Of a stretch of 64,000 bases of DNA, positions 18,216 through 26,718 are shown piece after piece. Location of the stretch: NCBI GenBank assembly GCA_002356515.1, contig AP017605.1, positions 4,721,001 to 4,785,000 on the forward strand, read 5' to 3'. Position numbers and translations under genes: made by a program. The stretch comes from Mesorhizobium loti. GTDB lineage: Bacteria; Pseudomonadota; Alphaproteobacteria; Rhizobiales; Rhizobiaceae. Each line of letters opens with the position of its first letter. The stretch's first letter is position 1. The notes under the pieces are model-generated. The model saw only the letters and a program-made list of their open reading frames with translations, was not told the origin of the DNA and made no database searches.

Positions 18216-18230
18216 GTTCATGATATGTTC
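18216..18230 (-). promoter_or_regulatory. LexA (SOS) box, GTTC-N7-GTTC
   Basis: GTTC at 18216-18219 and GTTC at 18227-18230, separated by exactly 7 bases, match the alphaproteobacterial LexA operator (GTTC-N7-GTTC, read GAAC-N7-GAAC on the gene strand). CATATC at 18222-18227 could serve as the -10 element, in which case transcription would begin at or next to the ATG at 18213 and LexA would block it directly. The site implies DNA-damage induction of the radical SAM/UdgX operon. Confidence 0.75.
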
Positions 18231-18262
18231 TGATCGGCTGCCGCGCTACCTCATTTGACATA

Positions 18263-18287
18263 GGCGGCGAAAAAAGTGATCGCCGCC
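18263..18287. terminator. Hairpin between glutamine synthetase-like and radical SAM genes
   Basis: GGCGGCGA (18263-18270) and TCGCCGCC (18280-18287) are exact 8-bp arms around a 9-base A-rich loop. It sits between two leftward genes, 33 bp upstream of the LexA box and 10 bp past the stop at 18298. On the gene strand the T-run is in the loop, not after the stem, so its terminator role is uncertain, but it likely separates the two transcription units. Confidence 0.4.
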
Positions 18288-18297
18288 CGTCGTGTCG

Positions 18298-19713
18298 TCA
18301 AACCTCGTGCAGATAGAGGTGATAATCCAGTTCGCTGACCGTGCGTGCCACGCGCAGATATTCGGACTGTTTGATCGCCACGAAGGTGCGGTGCAGGTCC
18401 TCGCCAAGCGCGCCTTTCAGGAAGCTGGACGCCTTGGCCGCTTCGATCGCAGCGCGCCAATCGGCTGGCATCGTCGTGCGGGTGACAGCCGCTTCATAGC
18501 CATTGCCGGTCGTTTCCGGACCGGGGTCGAGCCCCTCGTCGAGGCCTTTGATGATGCCGGCCAGCACCGTCGCTGCGATCAGATAGGGATTGGCGTCGAC
18601 GCCGGACGGCCGGTGCTCGATGCGCCGGTTCTTGGCGTCGCCGGCCGGCACGCGCAGCGCCACCGAACGGTTGTTGACGCCCCAGGTCGGCGCCACCGGC
18701 GCATAGGATTGCGAGACGAAGCGCCGCCAGGAATTGGCGTGCGGCGCAAACACCAGCATCGACTCCGCCATCGTCTGAATCAGCCCGCCGAGCCCTTGCA
18801 GCAGGGGCAGCGACCAGCTCTCGCCGCCGGCCTCGGCAAAGACGTTTCGGCCGGCCTTGTCCTGCAGCGAGACGTGGAAATGCATGCCCGAGCCGGCATA
18901 TTTCTCGATCGGCTTGGCCATGAAGCAGGCGGTCACGCCATGGCGGCGCGCCTGTGCCCGCACCAGCCGCTTCAGCATGACGAGGTCGTCGGCCGCCCGC
19001 ATCACATCCTTGCGGTAGTTCAGCGTCAATTCGTACTGGCCGGGCGCGTATTCCGAAATCACCGTCTCGGCCGGAATGCCTTGCGCCTTGGCCGCGGCGT
19101 AGATGTCGGAAAACAGCGGCTCCATGCCGTGCAGATGGTCGACGGAATAGACCTCCGTCTTGCCCGAGACACGGCCGTCGAGCACCGCGCGCGCCGGCTG
19201 CACCTTGCCCTCGGCATCGCGTTCGTTGGCAAGGAGAAAAAATTCCAGTTCGAAGGCGCCGGCCGGGTAAAGGCCCTTGGCCGCGAGGATGTCGACCTGC
19301 CGGGCCAGCGCCAGCCGCGGGTCCGACGACATGGGCTGGCCGTCGAGGTGATACATCGCCATCAGCACCTGACCGCGCGGCGGGTTGGTGCCGTAGAGCG
19401 GCACCAACGTGCCGGGGATCGGCCATGCCCGGAGGTCGCCGTCGCCGGTGGTCCAGATCAGCCCGGTCTCGTGCACGTCCTCGCCGGTGATGTCGAGGCC
19501 GAGGATCGAGATCGGCATGTGCCGGCCGCCCTCGAAAATGCTCTTCAGCTCATGCCGGCGCACGATCTTGCCGCGGCCGACGCCATTGGCATCAGTCAGC
19601 ACGATATCGAAGGCTTCGATCTCGGGATGGGCGTCGAGAAAGGCTTGCGCTTCGGCGGGCGACGACCCTGAAGGCGAGGTCACAATGGCATTGTCCATGG
19701 CCGCTTGTCTCAT
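18298..19713 (-). CDS. Glutamine synthetase-family ligase (gamma-glutamylpolyamine synthetase-like)
   Basis: ATP-dependent glutamate-amine ligase of the glutamine synthetase superfamily, 471 residues. Recognisable features are FDIVLTDANGVGRGKIV (beta-grasp), GAFELEFFLLANE (metal and glutamate site), SGMHFHVSLQD, and the ATP-binding/catalytic NNRSVALRVPAGDAKNRRIEHRPSGVDANPYL. The sequence is closer to the PuuA-like group that glutamylates putrescine or related amines than to nitrogen-assimilating GlnA, and there is no adenylylation-site GlnA tail. It overlaps the class III aminotransferase gene by 4 bases, suggesting successive steps on one amine. The exact substrate is not evident. Confidence 0.85.
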   Translation of the reverse strand: MRQAAMDNAIVTSPSGSSPAEAQAFLDAHPEIEAFDIVLTDANGVGRGKIVRRHELKSIFEGGRHMPISILGLDITGEDVHETGLIWTTGDGDLRAWPIPGTLVPLYGTNPPRGQVLMAMYHLDGQPMSSDPRLALARQVDILAAKGLYPAGAFELEFFLLANERDAEGKVQPARAVLDGRVSGKTEVYSVDHLHGMEPLFSDIYAAAKAQGIPAETVISEYAPGQYELTLNYRKDVMRAADDLVMLKRLVRAQARRHGVTACFMAKPIEKYAGSGMHFHVSLQDKAGRNVFAEAGGESWSLPLLQGLGGLIQTMAESMLVFAPHANSWRRFVSQSYAPVAPTWGVNNRSVALRVPAGDAKNRRIEHRPSGVDANPYLIAATVLAGIIKGLDEGLDPGPETTGNGYEAAVTRTTMPADWRAAIEAAKASSFLKGALGEDLHRTFVAIKQSEYLRVARTVSELDYHLYLHEV

Positions 19714-21092
19714 GCCGCAAGCTTTGCCGCAACCGCGCCGAAGGCGGCGATCAGCCGGTTGACCTGGGTGCCGGTGGTTGCCGGCGAGATCAGCATCATG
19801 TTGTGGAAGGGCGCGATCAGCACGCCGCGATTGACCAGCGCGACATGGATGGCGGCCTCCAGCTCCGGCGCATGCGCGGTCTCGGCTTGCGCGCCGTTGC
19901 GCAACGGGCCGGGTGCGCAGATGAACTCGACGCGGGCGCCGACACGGGCGACATGCCAGGGCAGGCGATAGCGGTCGATCACCCCGGTCAGCCCGGCATC
20001 CAGACGCCGCGCCAGATGGTCCATGCGGTCATAATTCTCCGGCGTCATCACTTCTTCCAGCGTGGCGCGCATGGCAGCAAATTGCAGCGGGTTGGCCGAA
20101 AGCGTTGTGCCCATGCCGGAATAGCCGGGCTCCTTGGTCCTGTTGTAGTCGGCATAGCGCGAGGCGACCTCGTCGCTCATGCCCCACACACTTGCCGGCA
20201 CGCCGCCGGCGATCGGCTTGCCCAGCACGAAGAAGTCCGGCTCCAGCCCGTATTTCCTGGTGTAGCCGCCGGGGCCGGTCGAGATGGTGTGCGTCTCGTC
20301 GATCAAAAGCAGTGTGCCGGTCACGCGCGTCAACCTGCGCAGCGCGTCATGGAAGCCGGGATCGGCCAGCACCATGCAGGAATTGGTGAGCACCGGTTCG
20401 GCGATGACACAGGCGACATCCCTGTCCTTGAGCGCGGCCTCAAGTGCTGCAACATCGTTGAACTCGATCACCTTGGCCGTGCGGGTCAGGTCGCGGAACT
20501 CGCCCGCCAGTCCCGGCCGGTTGACCGGCTTGCCGTCGATCAGCCGCACCATCGTCTCGTCGACCGAGCCGTGGTAGCAGCCGTTGAAGACCAGGATTTT
20601 CTCGCGCCCGGTGACGGCTCGGGCGACACGCAGCGCGAAGCGGTTGGCATCGGTCGCCGTCGTCGCGATCTGCCAGAACGGCAGGCCGAAATGCTGCTGC
20701 AGCAGCGGCCCGATGGCAAGTGCGTCTTCCGAAGGCAGCATATAGGTCAGGCCACGCCCGGCCTGGCGTCGGATGGCGCGCGCCACCGGCGGTGGCGAGT
20801 GGCCGAACATCGAACCGGTGTCGCCAAGGCAGAAATCGTCGAGCCTGTTGCCGTCTATGTCGGTGATCGCCGCGCCCTTGGCGCTGTCGACCAGGATCGG
20901 AAACGGCGTCGGCCAGTCGTTCATCCAGTGCATCGGCACGCCGCCGAAGAAGCCGGGCAGGCCGTTGCCGACCTTGGCTTGGGATTTCGGCCGCGCCTTG
21001 CGGAAGGCCGCCCCTTCCGTTTCGCGCAACTGTGCGATGCGCTCGCGGCTGATGCCGCCGATGGACGTCTTTGAACTGTCGCTGCTGTGCAT
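19710..21092 (-). CDS. Class III pyridoxal-phosphate aminotransferase
   Basis: 460-residue PLP enzyme of fold type I, the group containing omega-aminotransferases and glutamate-1-semialdehyde aminomutase. Visible motifs are GDTGSMFGHSPP, the PLP phosphate-contact region NGCYHGSVDETM, the Asp266 site in LLLIDETHT and the Schiff-base lysine Lys292 in FVLGKPIAGG. It is first in a two-gene operon with the glutamine synthetase-like ligase. The pairing resembles amine catabolism through gamma-glutamyl intermediates, but no gamma-glutamyl amine oxidase lies alongside, so substrate and direction remain open. Confidence 0.87.
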   Translation of the reverse strand: MHSSDSSKTSIGGISRERIAQLRETEGAAFRKARPKSQAKVGNGLPGFFGGVPMHWMNDWPTPFPILVDSAKGAAITDIDGNRLDDFCLGDTGSMFGHSPPPVARAIRRQAGRGLTYMLPSEDALAIGPLLQQHFGLPFWQIATTATDANRFALRVARAVTGREKILVFNGCYHGSVDETMVRLIDGKPVNRPGLAGEFRDLTRTAKVIEFNDVAALEAALKDRDVACVIAEPVLTNSCMVLADPGFHDALRRLTRVTGTLLLIDETHTISTGPGGYTRKYGLEPDFFVLGKPIAGGVPASVWGMSDEVASRYADYNRTKEPGYSGMGTTLSANPLQFAAMRATLEEVMTPENYDRMDHLARRLDAGLTGVIDRYRLPWHVARVGARVEFICAPGPLRNGAQAETAHAPELEAAIHVALVNRGVLIAPFHNMMLISPATTGTQVNRLIAAFGAVAAKLAA

Positions 21093-21249
21093 GAAAACCC
21101 CTCTCGTGCGTACCTCTTAGCCAATCCACCTCCGCAACCGCAATTGGCCGCGTGTCTGCCCTGCATTGGCTCAGCCTTTGCCGGCGACGCTTGACCGTGC
21201 TGCCGAAGTCAGCGCCAATGTGTGCGGGAGTTGAGGTGGGAGGACAAAA

Positions 21250-21702
21250 ATGCGCACGATCATCTGTGCGGCAATGCTGCTGTCGTCGGCCGGCACGGCC
21301 TTCGCCTCAGGCGGCATCTGGTGCAATGTCGACGATACGGCGGTGACGTTCGACGTCGGCGCCGGCGTCACCAGAGGCATGGGTGGCCCGACCTTCAACT
21401 TTCGCGGCGATCTCGAAATCAAGGCGAGGCCGGCTGGCGATGGATTGCGCAAGACGGTGTTCGAGGATTCCAACCTGACCCAGTACTGGCTGGACGACAA
21501 GGAGCTGCGGCTGAACATCTACCGCGAGTACGAAGCGGCAAACACCTTCAATTCAGTCGAACTGACGATCCTGACCAAGGCCAGCGACGAAGGCGTCTAT
21601 GACGGGCAGTACACGCTTGCCGTCTATGACAATGCCGCCGACACGGACAAGGACGGCAAGCCGGCGGAGTTGACGGGCAAGGTGTCGTGCGGGGCTGAGT
21701 AG
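21250..21702 (+). CDS. Hypothetical exported protein
   Basis: 150 residues with a clear Sec signal peptide (MRTIICAAMLLSSAGTAFAS, cleavage likely after AFA). The mature part is acidic and probably beta-rich, with one cysteine near each end (IWCNVDD and VSCGAE) that could form a disulfide. No family recognised. It has its own upstream region opposite the aminotransferase, with GAGGTGGGAGG just before the ATG. It ends 18 bp before the convergent MarR gene. Confidence 0.72.
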   Translation: MRTIICAAMLLSSAGTAFASGGIWCNVDDTAVTFDVGAGVTRGMGGPTFNFRGDLEIKARPAGDGLRKTVFEDSNLTQYWLDDKELRLNIYREYEAANTFNSVELTILTKASDEGVYDGQYTLAVYDNAADTDKDGKPAELTGKVSCGAE

Positions 21703-21720
21703 GCTCGCCGACCGGTTGTT

Positions 21721-22152
21721 TCAGCCTGCCTGCATCGAGGCGATGGCGCGCCGCATCAGGTCGAGAAACACCAGCCGCTCGTCCTCGCTGAAGCCGGCCA
21801 GCGCCGCCTCGTTCTGTGAACGCGCGGCCTGTGTCGCCGGCTCGCGCAGACCAACGGCTTTCGCTGTGAGATGGATCGACTGCGAGCGCCCGTCTTCGGG
21901 ATGCAGGCGTCGTTCGATCAAGCCGTCACGTTCCATGCGGATCAGCGTGTTGGCCATCGTCGCCTGTTCCACGTTGAGGCGCTGCACGAGTTCGCGTTGC
22001 GTCAGGCCATCTTCATCCCACAGCGCCAGCAGCGTCATGAACTGGGCGGGCGCCAGGCCGAGTGGCCGGATGCGCTGCTGCAGCCCGTTGGCAAACAACC
22101 GTGCCATGTGGTTGGCCAGGAATCCGGCGGATCGTTCCTTCTGAAATGCCAT
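21721..22152 (-). CDS. MarR-family transcriptional regulator
   Basis: Winged-helix repressor of about 143 residues: LAPAQFMTLLALWDEDGLTQRELVQRLNVEQATMANTLIRME is the DNA-binding core and HPEDGRSQSIHLTAKA the beta wing. I choose the ATG at 22152 (MAFQKERSAGFLANHMARL), a typical MarR start. Upstream ATG (22179) and TTG (22188) are in frame but fall within a palindrome that looks like its operator. It diverges from a small membrane-protein gene across a region with two near-identical palindromes, so it probably represses itself and that gene and is released by a small molecule. Confidence 0.9.
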   Translation of the reverse strand: MAFQKERSAGFLANHMARLFANGLQQRIRPLGLAPAQFMTLLALWDEDGLTQRELVQRLNVEQATMANTLIRMERDGLIERRLHPEDGRSQSIHLTAKAVGLREPATQAARSQNEAALAGFSEDERLVFLDLMRRAIASMQAG

Positions 22153-22172
22153 GCTTGCCAGATAATAGTTGA

Positions 22173-22206
22173 ATAGCATGCTATGCAATGATATATAGCT
22201 TGCTAT
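22173..22206. promoter_or_regulatory. Tandem palindromic operators between marR and membrane-protein gene
   Basis: ATAGCATGCTAT (22173-22184) is a perfect 12-base palindrome, and ATAGCTTGCTAT (22195-22206) is the same sequence with one changed base. They are spaced 22 bp start to start, about two helical turns, so two dimers would bind the same DNA face. The second overlaps the ATG of the rightward gene. This fits a MarR operator for both directions. Confidence 0.7.
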
Positions 22207-22663
22207 GAAAATGAAAACCAGAATTCATGCGGCGGCGGGCGCCGTCGCGCTCATCACGGTGTCTGCTTTCTGGCTGTCGACGGCCACGGTTGAACTGCTC
22301 GGCGACACGGCCGCGATCACAATGGTCAAAAACTCTGTGCTGGTCGGCATGGCGGTGCTCATCCCGGCGATGATCATTGCCGGCGCGTCGGGCTTTTCAC
22401 TCGGCAAGGGCTGGAAGAGTCCGATCGTGGCACGCAAGAAGTGGCGCATGCGCATCATCGCCGCCAACGGACTGGTGCTCGTGCCTTCGGCCTTCCTGCT
22501 CAGCAGCCTTGCCACGGCCGGTCGCTTCGACAGCCTTTTCACAATCATCCAGGCGATCGAACTGGTGGCTGGCGCGACGAACATCGCACTGCTGTCGCTC
22601 AACATGCGCGATGGTCTGTCGCTGCGGCGGAAACCTGTTCGGCTGGCCGCGCGGGCGCGGTGA
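22205..22663 (+). CDS. Hypothetical four-helix membrane protein under MarR control
   Basis: 152 residues with about four hydrophobic segments: residues ~8-30, ~44-66, ~80-100 and ~112-135. Basic residues between helices 2 and 3 (KGWKSPIVARKKWRMR) suggest that loop is cytoplasmic. No family assigned with confidence. It starts at the ATG at 22205 (a second ATG lies two codons later) and is transcribed divergently from the MarR gene with operators overlapping its start. A role in response to whatever ligand the MarR protein senses is likely, but its activity is unknown. Confidence 0.7.
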   Translation: MKMKTRIHAAAGAVALITVSAFWLSTATVELLGDTAAITMVKNSVLVGMAVLIPAMIIAGASGFSLGKGWKSPIVARKKWRMRIIAANGLVLVPSAFLLSSLATAGRFDSLFTIIQAIELVAGATNIALLSLNMRDGLSLRRKPVRLAARAR

Positions 22664-22665
22664 GT

Positions 22666-23640
22666 TCAGGCCGTGATGTCGATGACGCCGCAGTCGCCGG
22701 CGGCACTGCCGAAGGCGATGCGGCGTTCTTCCTTGTCCCACATCATGGCGGTGATGGCGCCCTTGCCCTGTCGGCGCAACAACACTTCCTTGGCGTCGGC
22801 GAAGCGCGCGGCGATCACCATGCCGTCCTCATAACCGATCGCCACGACATCCTGGCTTGGATGGCAGGCGACCGAGGTCACCATCGTGTTGCCGCGCGTG
22901 CCGAGTTCCAGCGGTGCTTTGCCCATCGGCCCGTCCTTGCCCGAAAACGGCCAGACGATCGCCGCCGGCGCGCCGGAACTCGCCAGCCACTTGCCTTTGG
23001 CGCTCCATGACAGGCTTTTCACCTTGCCGGGATAGCCGGTCATGCGCATGTGCTTGCCGTCAGCGAGCTTCCAGCCGTGCAAGGCGTTTTCCTGCATGGT
23101 GGTGACGAGGAAGGCGCCGTCCGGCGAGAAGGTGATGCCGGTGTGGGCGCCGGCCCATTCGAGTTCCACCGGCTTGCCCTCGGCGGCCGGGAAATGCAGC
23201 GTCGCGCCATTGTAGCGGGCAACACCGAAGCGCATGCCCTTGGGCGAGAACGCCAGCCCCTCAACCGAGCGCGGATGGGCAAATTCCCTTGTCTTGCCAT
23301 CGGTGAAGCGCACGAAGGCGGTCTTGCCCGTGGCATAGGCAATGGCGCCCTGCGGTCCCGCGGCGACGCTGGTGATCCATTTCTTGCCGGCGTTCGCCAG
23401 TTCGCTGAGATCGCCGCCGACTTTCACGGCGAACACCTTGCCGTCCTCGCCGCCAGTGATCAGCCGGTCGTTGGCCGCGTCGTGGAAGGCGGCAAGCAGC
23501 CCGTCATTGGCTTGCACCGTCTTGTGGCCATTGTCGAGCCGGTGGACGGCGCCGTCAGCCAGCGCGAAATGCGGCACGTCGCCGAGGAAGACGGCGGCTA
23601 CGCAATGGCCATCGAGATCGAGAGGGGCAACTGTGGGCAT
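22666..23640 (-). CDS. WD40 repeat protein
   Basis: 324-residue beta-propeller protein without a signal peptide. Recurrent blades are seen as FHDAANDRLITGGEDGKVF, GLAFSPKGMRFGVARYNG, ITFSPDGAFLVTTMQENALHGWKL, SLSWSAKGKWLASSGAP and SVACHPSQDVVAIGYEDGMV, about seven in all. Such proteins scaffold protein-protein contacts; no enzyme activity is apparent. Start placed at 23640 (MPTVAPLDLDGHCVAA); 23649 is also possible. The open frame continues upstream only through repeat DNA. It converges on the MarR-controlled membrane-protein gene and follows the CobW gene on the same strand, separated by a palindromic repeat. Confidence 0.85.
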   Translation of the reverse strand: MPTVAPLDLDGHCVAAVFLGDVPHFALADGAVHRLDNGHKTVQANDGLLAAFHDAANDRLITGGEDGKVFAVKVGGDLSELANAGKKWITSVAAGPQGAIAYATGKTAFVRFTDGKTREFAHPRSVEGLAFSPKGMRFGVARYNGATLHFPAAEGKPVELEWAGAHTGITFSPDGAFLVTTMQENALHGWKLADGKHMRMTGYPGKVKSLSWSAKGKWLASSGAPAAIVWPFSGKDGPMGKAPLELGTRGNTMVTSVACHPSQDVVAIGYEDGMVIAARFADAKEVLLRRQGKGAITAMMWDKEERRIAFGSAAGDCGVIDITA

Positions 23641-23696
23641 CAGAACCATTCCAATGAAATTTGTCGCCAACCCCAAGAAGCCGCCAGCGCGGCCAG

Positions 23697-23875
23697 GTGT
23701 GGCGCCAACCTTCTCCCCTTGTGGGAGAAGGTGGATCGGCGCGTAGCGCCGAGACGGTTGAGGGGTGGGTGACGGAGCGCCGTCGACGCCAAGCTGGAAC
23801 ACCCCTCATCCGACCTCGCTACGCGAGGCCACCTTCTCCCGCAAAGGGAGAAGGAAGAAGGGGCAGCGCTAGCGC
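23697..23875. repeat. Composite palindromic intergenic repeat, second copy type
   Basis: Contains CCTTCTCCC-CTTGT-GGGAGAAGG, the stem CGGCGCG/CGCCGAG-like around TAG, CTCGC-TACG-CGAGG, and CCTTCTCCC-GCAAA-GGGAGAAGG near the right end. The outer GAGAAGG blocks face each other, making a large imperfect palindrome. It shares words with the element at 13233-13382. It lies between the cobW-like gene and the WD40 gene and has no coding signal. Confidence 0.7.
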
Positions 23876-23890
23876 CATAAAGTCAGGAAA

Positions 23891-24961
23891 TCAAGCCGCC
23901 TGGCAGGCGTCAAAACTCTTCTTCAGCCGCTCGGCGTCGAGCTCGCGGCCGATGAACACCAGCCGGCTCTCATGCTTCTCGCCGTCCTTCCAGGCACGCT
24001 GGTGGTCACCCTCGATGATCATGTGTACGCCCTGGATGACGTAGCGCTCGTCATCGCCCTTGAGCGCAATGATGCCCTTCAGCCGCAAGATGTTGGGGCC
24101 TTCCATCTGGGTGATCTTCTCGATCCATGGGAAGAACTTCTTCGGGTCCATCTCGCCGCCGCGCAGCGACACCGACTGCACCGTCACGTCGTGGATGTCG
24201 GAAGGATGCGCGTGGTCGTGATGATGATGATCATGCCCGTCATGATCATGGTGATCGTGGCCATCATGGTCGTGATGATCATGATCGTGGTCATGATGAT
24301 CGTCATGCGCGTCGAGGAAATGTGGATCGTTTTCCAGCGCCCGCGACAGGTCGAAAGCGCCGCGGTCGAGCACTTCTGACAGGGCGACGCCGGCGCGCGT
24401 GGTGCGGTGGATCCTGGCCGCCGGATTGATGGCGCGGATCGTCGCTTCGACCTTGGCCAGCTCTTCCGGGGTGACCAGATCGGTCTTGTTGAGCACGACG
24501 ACATCGGCAAAGGCGATCTGGTCCTCGGCTTCCTTGGAATCCTTGAGCCTGAGCGGCAAATGCTTGGCGTCGACCACCGCCACCACCGCATCGAGCTTGG
24601 TCTTGGAGCGCACATCGTCATCCATGAAGAAGGTCTGCGCCACCGGCACTGGATCGGCGAGGCCGGTGGTTTCGACGACGATGGCGTCGAAACGGCCGGG
24701 CCGGCGCATCAGGCCTTCGACGACGCGGATCAGGTCGCCGCGCACCGTGCAGCAGACGCAGCCATTGTTCATCTCGTAGATTTCCTCGTCGGATTCCACG
24801 ATGAGGTCGTTGTCGATGCCGATCTCGCCGAATTCGTTGACGATGACCGCGTAGCGCCTGCCATGATTCTCCGACAGGATGCGGTTGAGCAGCGTCGTCT
24901 TGCCGGCGCCGAGATAGCCGGTGAGAACGGTTACGGGGATCTGCGTCTGTGCGTCGCTCAT
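23891..24961 (-). CDS. CobW/COG0523-family GTP-binding metallochaperone with His-rich loop
   Basis: 356-residue P-loop GTPase of the G3E family, which delivers metal ions such as zinc to client proteins. Residues seen: Walker [10 protein letters not shown] (15-23), the metal-binding CxCC in [10 protein letters not shown] (Cys68, 70, 71), ETTGLADP, the guanine-specificity NKTD (158-161), and a C-terminal CobW_C domain. Between them, residues ~217-250 form a loop almost entirely of His and Asp, a metal sponge typical of zinc-related members. Start at 24961 ([15 protein letters not shown]); the longer frame upstream is non-coding. A zinc role is the likeliest, but cobalt or nickel cannot be excluded. 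Confidence 0.9.
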   Translation of the reverse strand: MSDAQTQIPVTVLTGYLGAGKTTLLNRILSENHGRRYAVIVNEFGEIGIDNDLIVESDEEIYEMNNGCVCCTVRGDLIRVVEGLMRRPGRFDAIVVETTGLADPVPVAQTFFMDDDVRSKTKLDAVVAVVDAKHLPLRLKDSKEAEDQIAFADVVVLNKTDLVTPEELAKVEATIRAINPAARIHRTTRAGVALSEVLDRGAFDLSRALENDPHFLDAHDDHHDHDHDHHDHDGHDHHDHDGHDHHHHDHAHPSDIHDVTVQSVSLRGGEMDPKKFFPWIEKITQMEGPNILRLKGIIALKGDDERYVIQGVHMIIEGDHQRAWKDGEKHESRLVFIGRELDAERLKKSFDACQAA

Positions 24962-25363
24962 GGCTTGCCTCGAAAATGACTGGGCCTTGAAATCCAGGCC
25001 GCGAAAAAGGGATTGTCGGCTCCATATAGGATGTGTGCGGGGCTTTTGCACGGGGCAAACCGATGGGCCAAAGCTCTCGGCCCGGCCACTGGGATATCGG
25101 CGTGCCGGATGACTGCGGAAGTGCGCCTTTGTGGCGAGCAAAGCGCATCTCATGCCATGCGCGCCTCGTCCTTGCGGCGATTCCTGTGCGGCCAAAAGTC
25201 GTTTGTCATCTAACTGAAATAAACATCTGGCATTAGCCACGGCGGGCACCGCAATGCTTGCCGGCAAAGCTGTTTCACGCGCCGGATTCTTTTTATCGTC
25301 GATTGCCAACCGGCCGGCTGCGTCTATGCTGTCGCTACCGGTATGGCCGAAGAGGGATGAACC
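24962..25363. other. 402-bp intergenic region without a recognised gene
   Basis: Separates the divergent cobW-like and marR-like genes and must carry both promoters. I see no credible small ORF with a ribosome site, no strong hairpin and no recognisable Zur box. Short open frames here lack family resemblance. Confidence 0.5.
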
Positions 25364-25834
25364 ATGGCCAAGGCGGACAAGACTGCAACAATGAGCCGGC
25401 TGCATTCGGCGGCCAGGCTGGCAAGAACCGCGCTGGCGGCCCGGCTTCTGGCGCATGGCTTCTATGCCGGCCAGGACCAGATCATGCTGGCGCTCGACCG
25501 CGAGGATGGCCAGACGCCGGGCAATCTTGCCGGTCGCCTTGGCGTCCGCCCGCCGACCATCACCAAGACCATCAACCGGTTGCAGGCGCAGGGTTTTCTG
25601 GAAAAGCGCGCCTCCGAGGCCGATGCCCGCCAGGCGCATATCTTTCTCACCGACAGCGGCCGCGAGACCATCCGCGCCATCGAGAAGTCGGTGAAGAAGA
25701 CCGAAAAGCAGGCGTTGAAAGGCCTCGACAAGAAGGACCAGAAGGCGCTGTTCAAGCTGCTGGCCCGCATCGAGGCCAATCTCTCCAACGAGGAGCTGGA
25801 GCTGATCGACGACGACGCCGAGTCGGACGACTGA
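25364..25834 (+). CDS. MarR-family winged-helix transcriptional regulator
   Basis: 156-residue regulator: [52 protein letters not shown] is the winged helix, followed by [17 protein letters not shown]. The C-terminus is rich in Lys and ends in an acidic tail ([14 protein letters not shown]). Start at 25364 has GAGGGATGAACC upstream. It converges tail to tail with the AraC gene and is separated from the CobW gene by 402 bp. No ligand or target is evident. Confidence 0.87.
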   Translation: MAKADKTATMSRLHSAARLARTALAARLLAHGFYAGQDQIMLALDREDGQTPGNLAGRLGVRPPTITKTINRLQAQGFLEKRASEADARQAHIFLTDSGRETIRAIEKSVKKTEKQALKGLDKKDQKALFKLLARIEANLSNEELELIDDDAESDD

Positions 25835-26707
25835 TCACGCCGCCGCTGGGGCCGAGTCCCGGATCAGCGAGGACCAGCGTCCCGGCGTCATGCCGAACGC
25901 TTTCTTGAATTGCCTGTTGAAGTGGCTCTGGTCGGTGAAGCCGGCCTCGACCGCGATCTGCGCCAGCGGTTCGCCGGCAGCGATCATCCGCCGCGCGCGC
26001 TGAAGCCGGCGCATCACCAGGAAACGATGCGGGCTGGTCGAGAAGGCCGCGCGGAAATGCCTCGATAAGGCATAGCGGTCGAGCCCGGTGATAGCCTCCA
26101 GTTCGCCGGATCGCACGGGCCGCGTTGCGTTCTCCGTCAAATAGTCCCGCGCCAGCGCGGCCGCCCGCCACGCCGTTCTGGCCATCGGCTTCGCCGGCTG
26201 GCCGGCATGGCGCGCCAGGCTTCGCATCAGTTGCGTGAGAAAATCGTCGACGAACAGCTCGTCGAGTTCCTGCTGCAGCGGCCCCAGCGCCGAAAGCAGC
26301 GTGGCGCAGAAGGCGTCATCCTTCACCACGGCATCCCCGACGAAGGGCAGAGAAGCGCCACCAAGGCAGTCCAGCATCAGCGACGGTTCGAGATAGAGCA
26401 TCCTATAGCGCAACCCATCCTCGGTGCCGGCGCCGCCATCATGCAATTCGTCGGGATGCAGCACGATGATCTGGCCGGGCAGGCTTAGCCGCGTCGCGCC
26501 GCGATAGCGAAAGGTCTGCACGCCCTGCAGCGTCACCCCGATCGCATAGGTGTCATGACGATGCAGATCGAAGGCGCTGCCATGAAAGCGCGCCTCGATC
26601 CGCTCCATGCCCGCAGGGTCGGGAGCCGAGATGATGCAGTTCTCCGCCGCCTCGGTGCACAAACGTCCAAGACCCTCGAAGGCATGGCGGCCTAGATCGT
26701 GCGACAT
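25835..26707 (-). CDS. AraC-family transcriptional regulator
   Basis: 290-residue regulator with an N-terminal AraC-type cupin (FDLHRHDTYAIGVTLQGVQTFRYRG, IIVLHPDELHDGG) and two C-terminal helix-turn-helix motifs (SGELEAITGLDRYALSRHFRAAF and LAQIAVEAGFTDQSHFNRQFKKAFGMTPGRW). Start set at 26707 because GAAGGAG sits 6 bases before it; the ATG at 26728 is in frame but falls inside a palindrome. It is divergent from a DUF2000 gene 52 bp away, its most likely target. Confidence 0.9.
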   Translation of the reverse strand: MSHDLGRHAFEGLGRLCTEAAENCIISAPDPAGMERIEARFHGSAFDLHRHDTYAIGVTLQGVQTFRYRGATRLSLPGQIIVLHPDELHDGGAGTEDGLRYRMLYLEPSLMLDCLGGASLPFVGDAVVKDDAFCATLLSALGPLQQELDELFVDDFLTQLMRSLARHAGQPAKPMARTAWRAAALARDYLTENATRPVRSGELEAITGLDRYALSRHFRAAFSTSPHRFLVMRRLQRARRMIAAGEPLAQIAVEAGFTDQSHFNRQFKKAFGMTPGRWSSLIRDSAPAAA

Positions 26708-26718
26708 CGTCTCCTTCA

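Noticed and set aside
18214..18261. Longer N-terminus for the radical SAM protein (start at 18261)
   Set aside because: It would place the LexA box inside the coding sequence and add 16 residues unlike the family start; no ribosome site is present.
24200..24310. Candidate CRISPR-like or microsatellite repeat array
   Set aside because: The repeated GTGATCATG-type units encode the His/Asp loop of the CobW protein; there are no spacers.
25000..25240. Short rightward ORFs in the cobW-marR gap
   Set aside because: Overlapping frames of about 60 codons without ribosome sites or plausible protein features.
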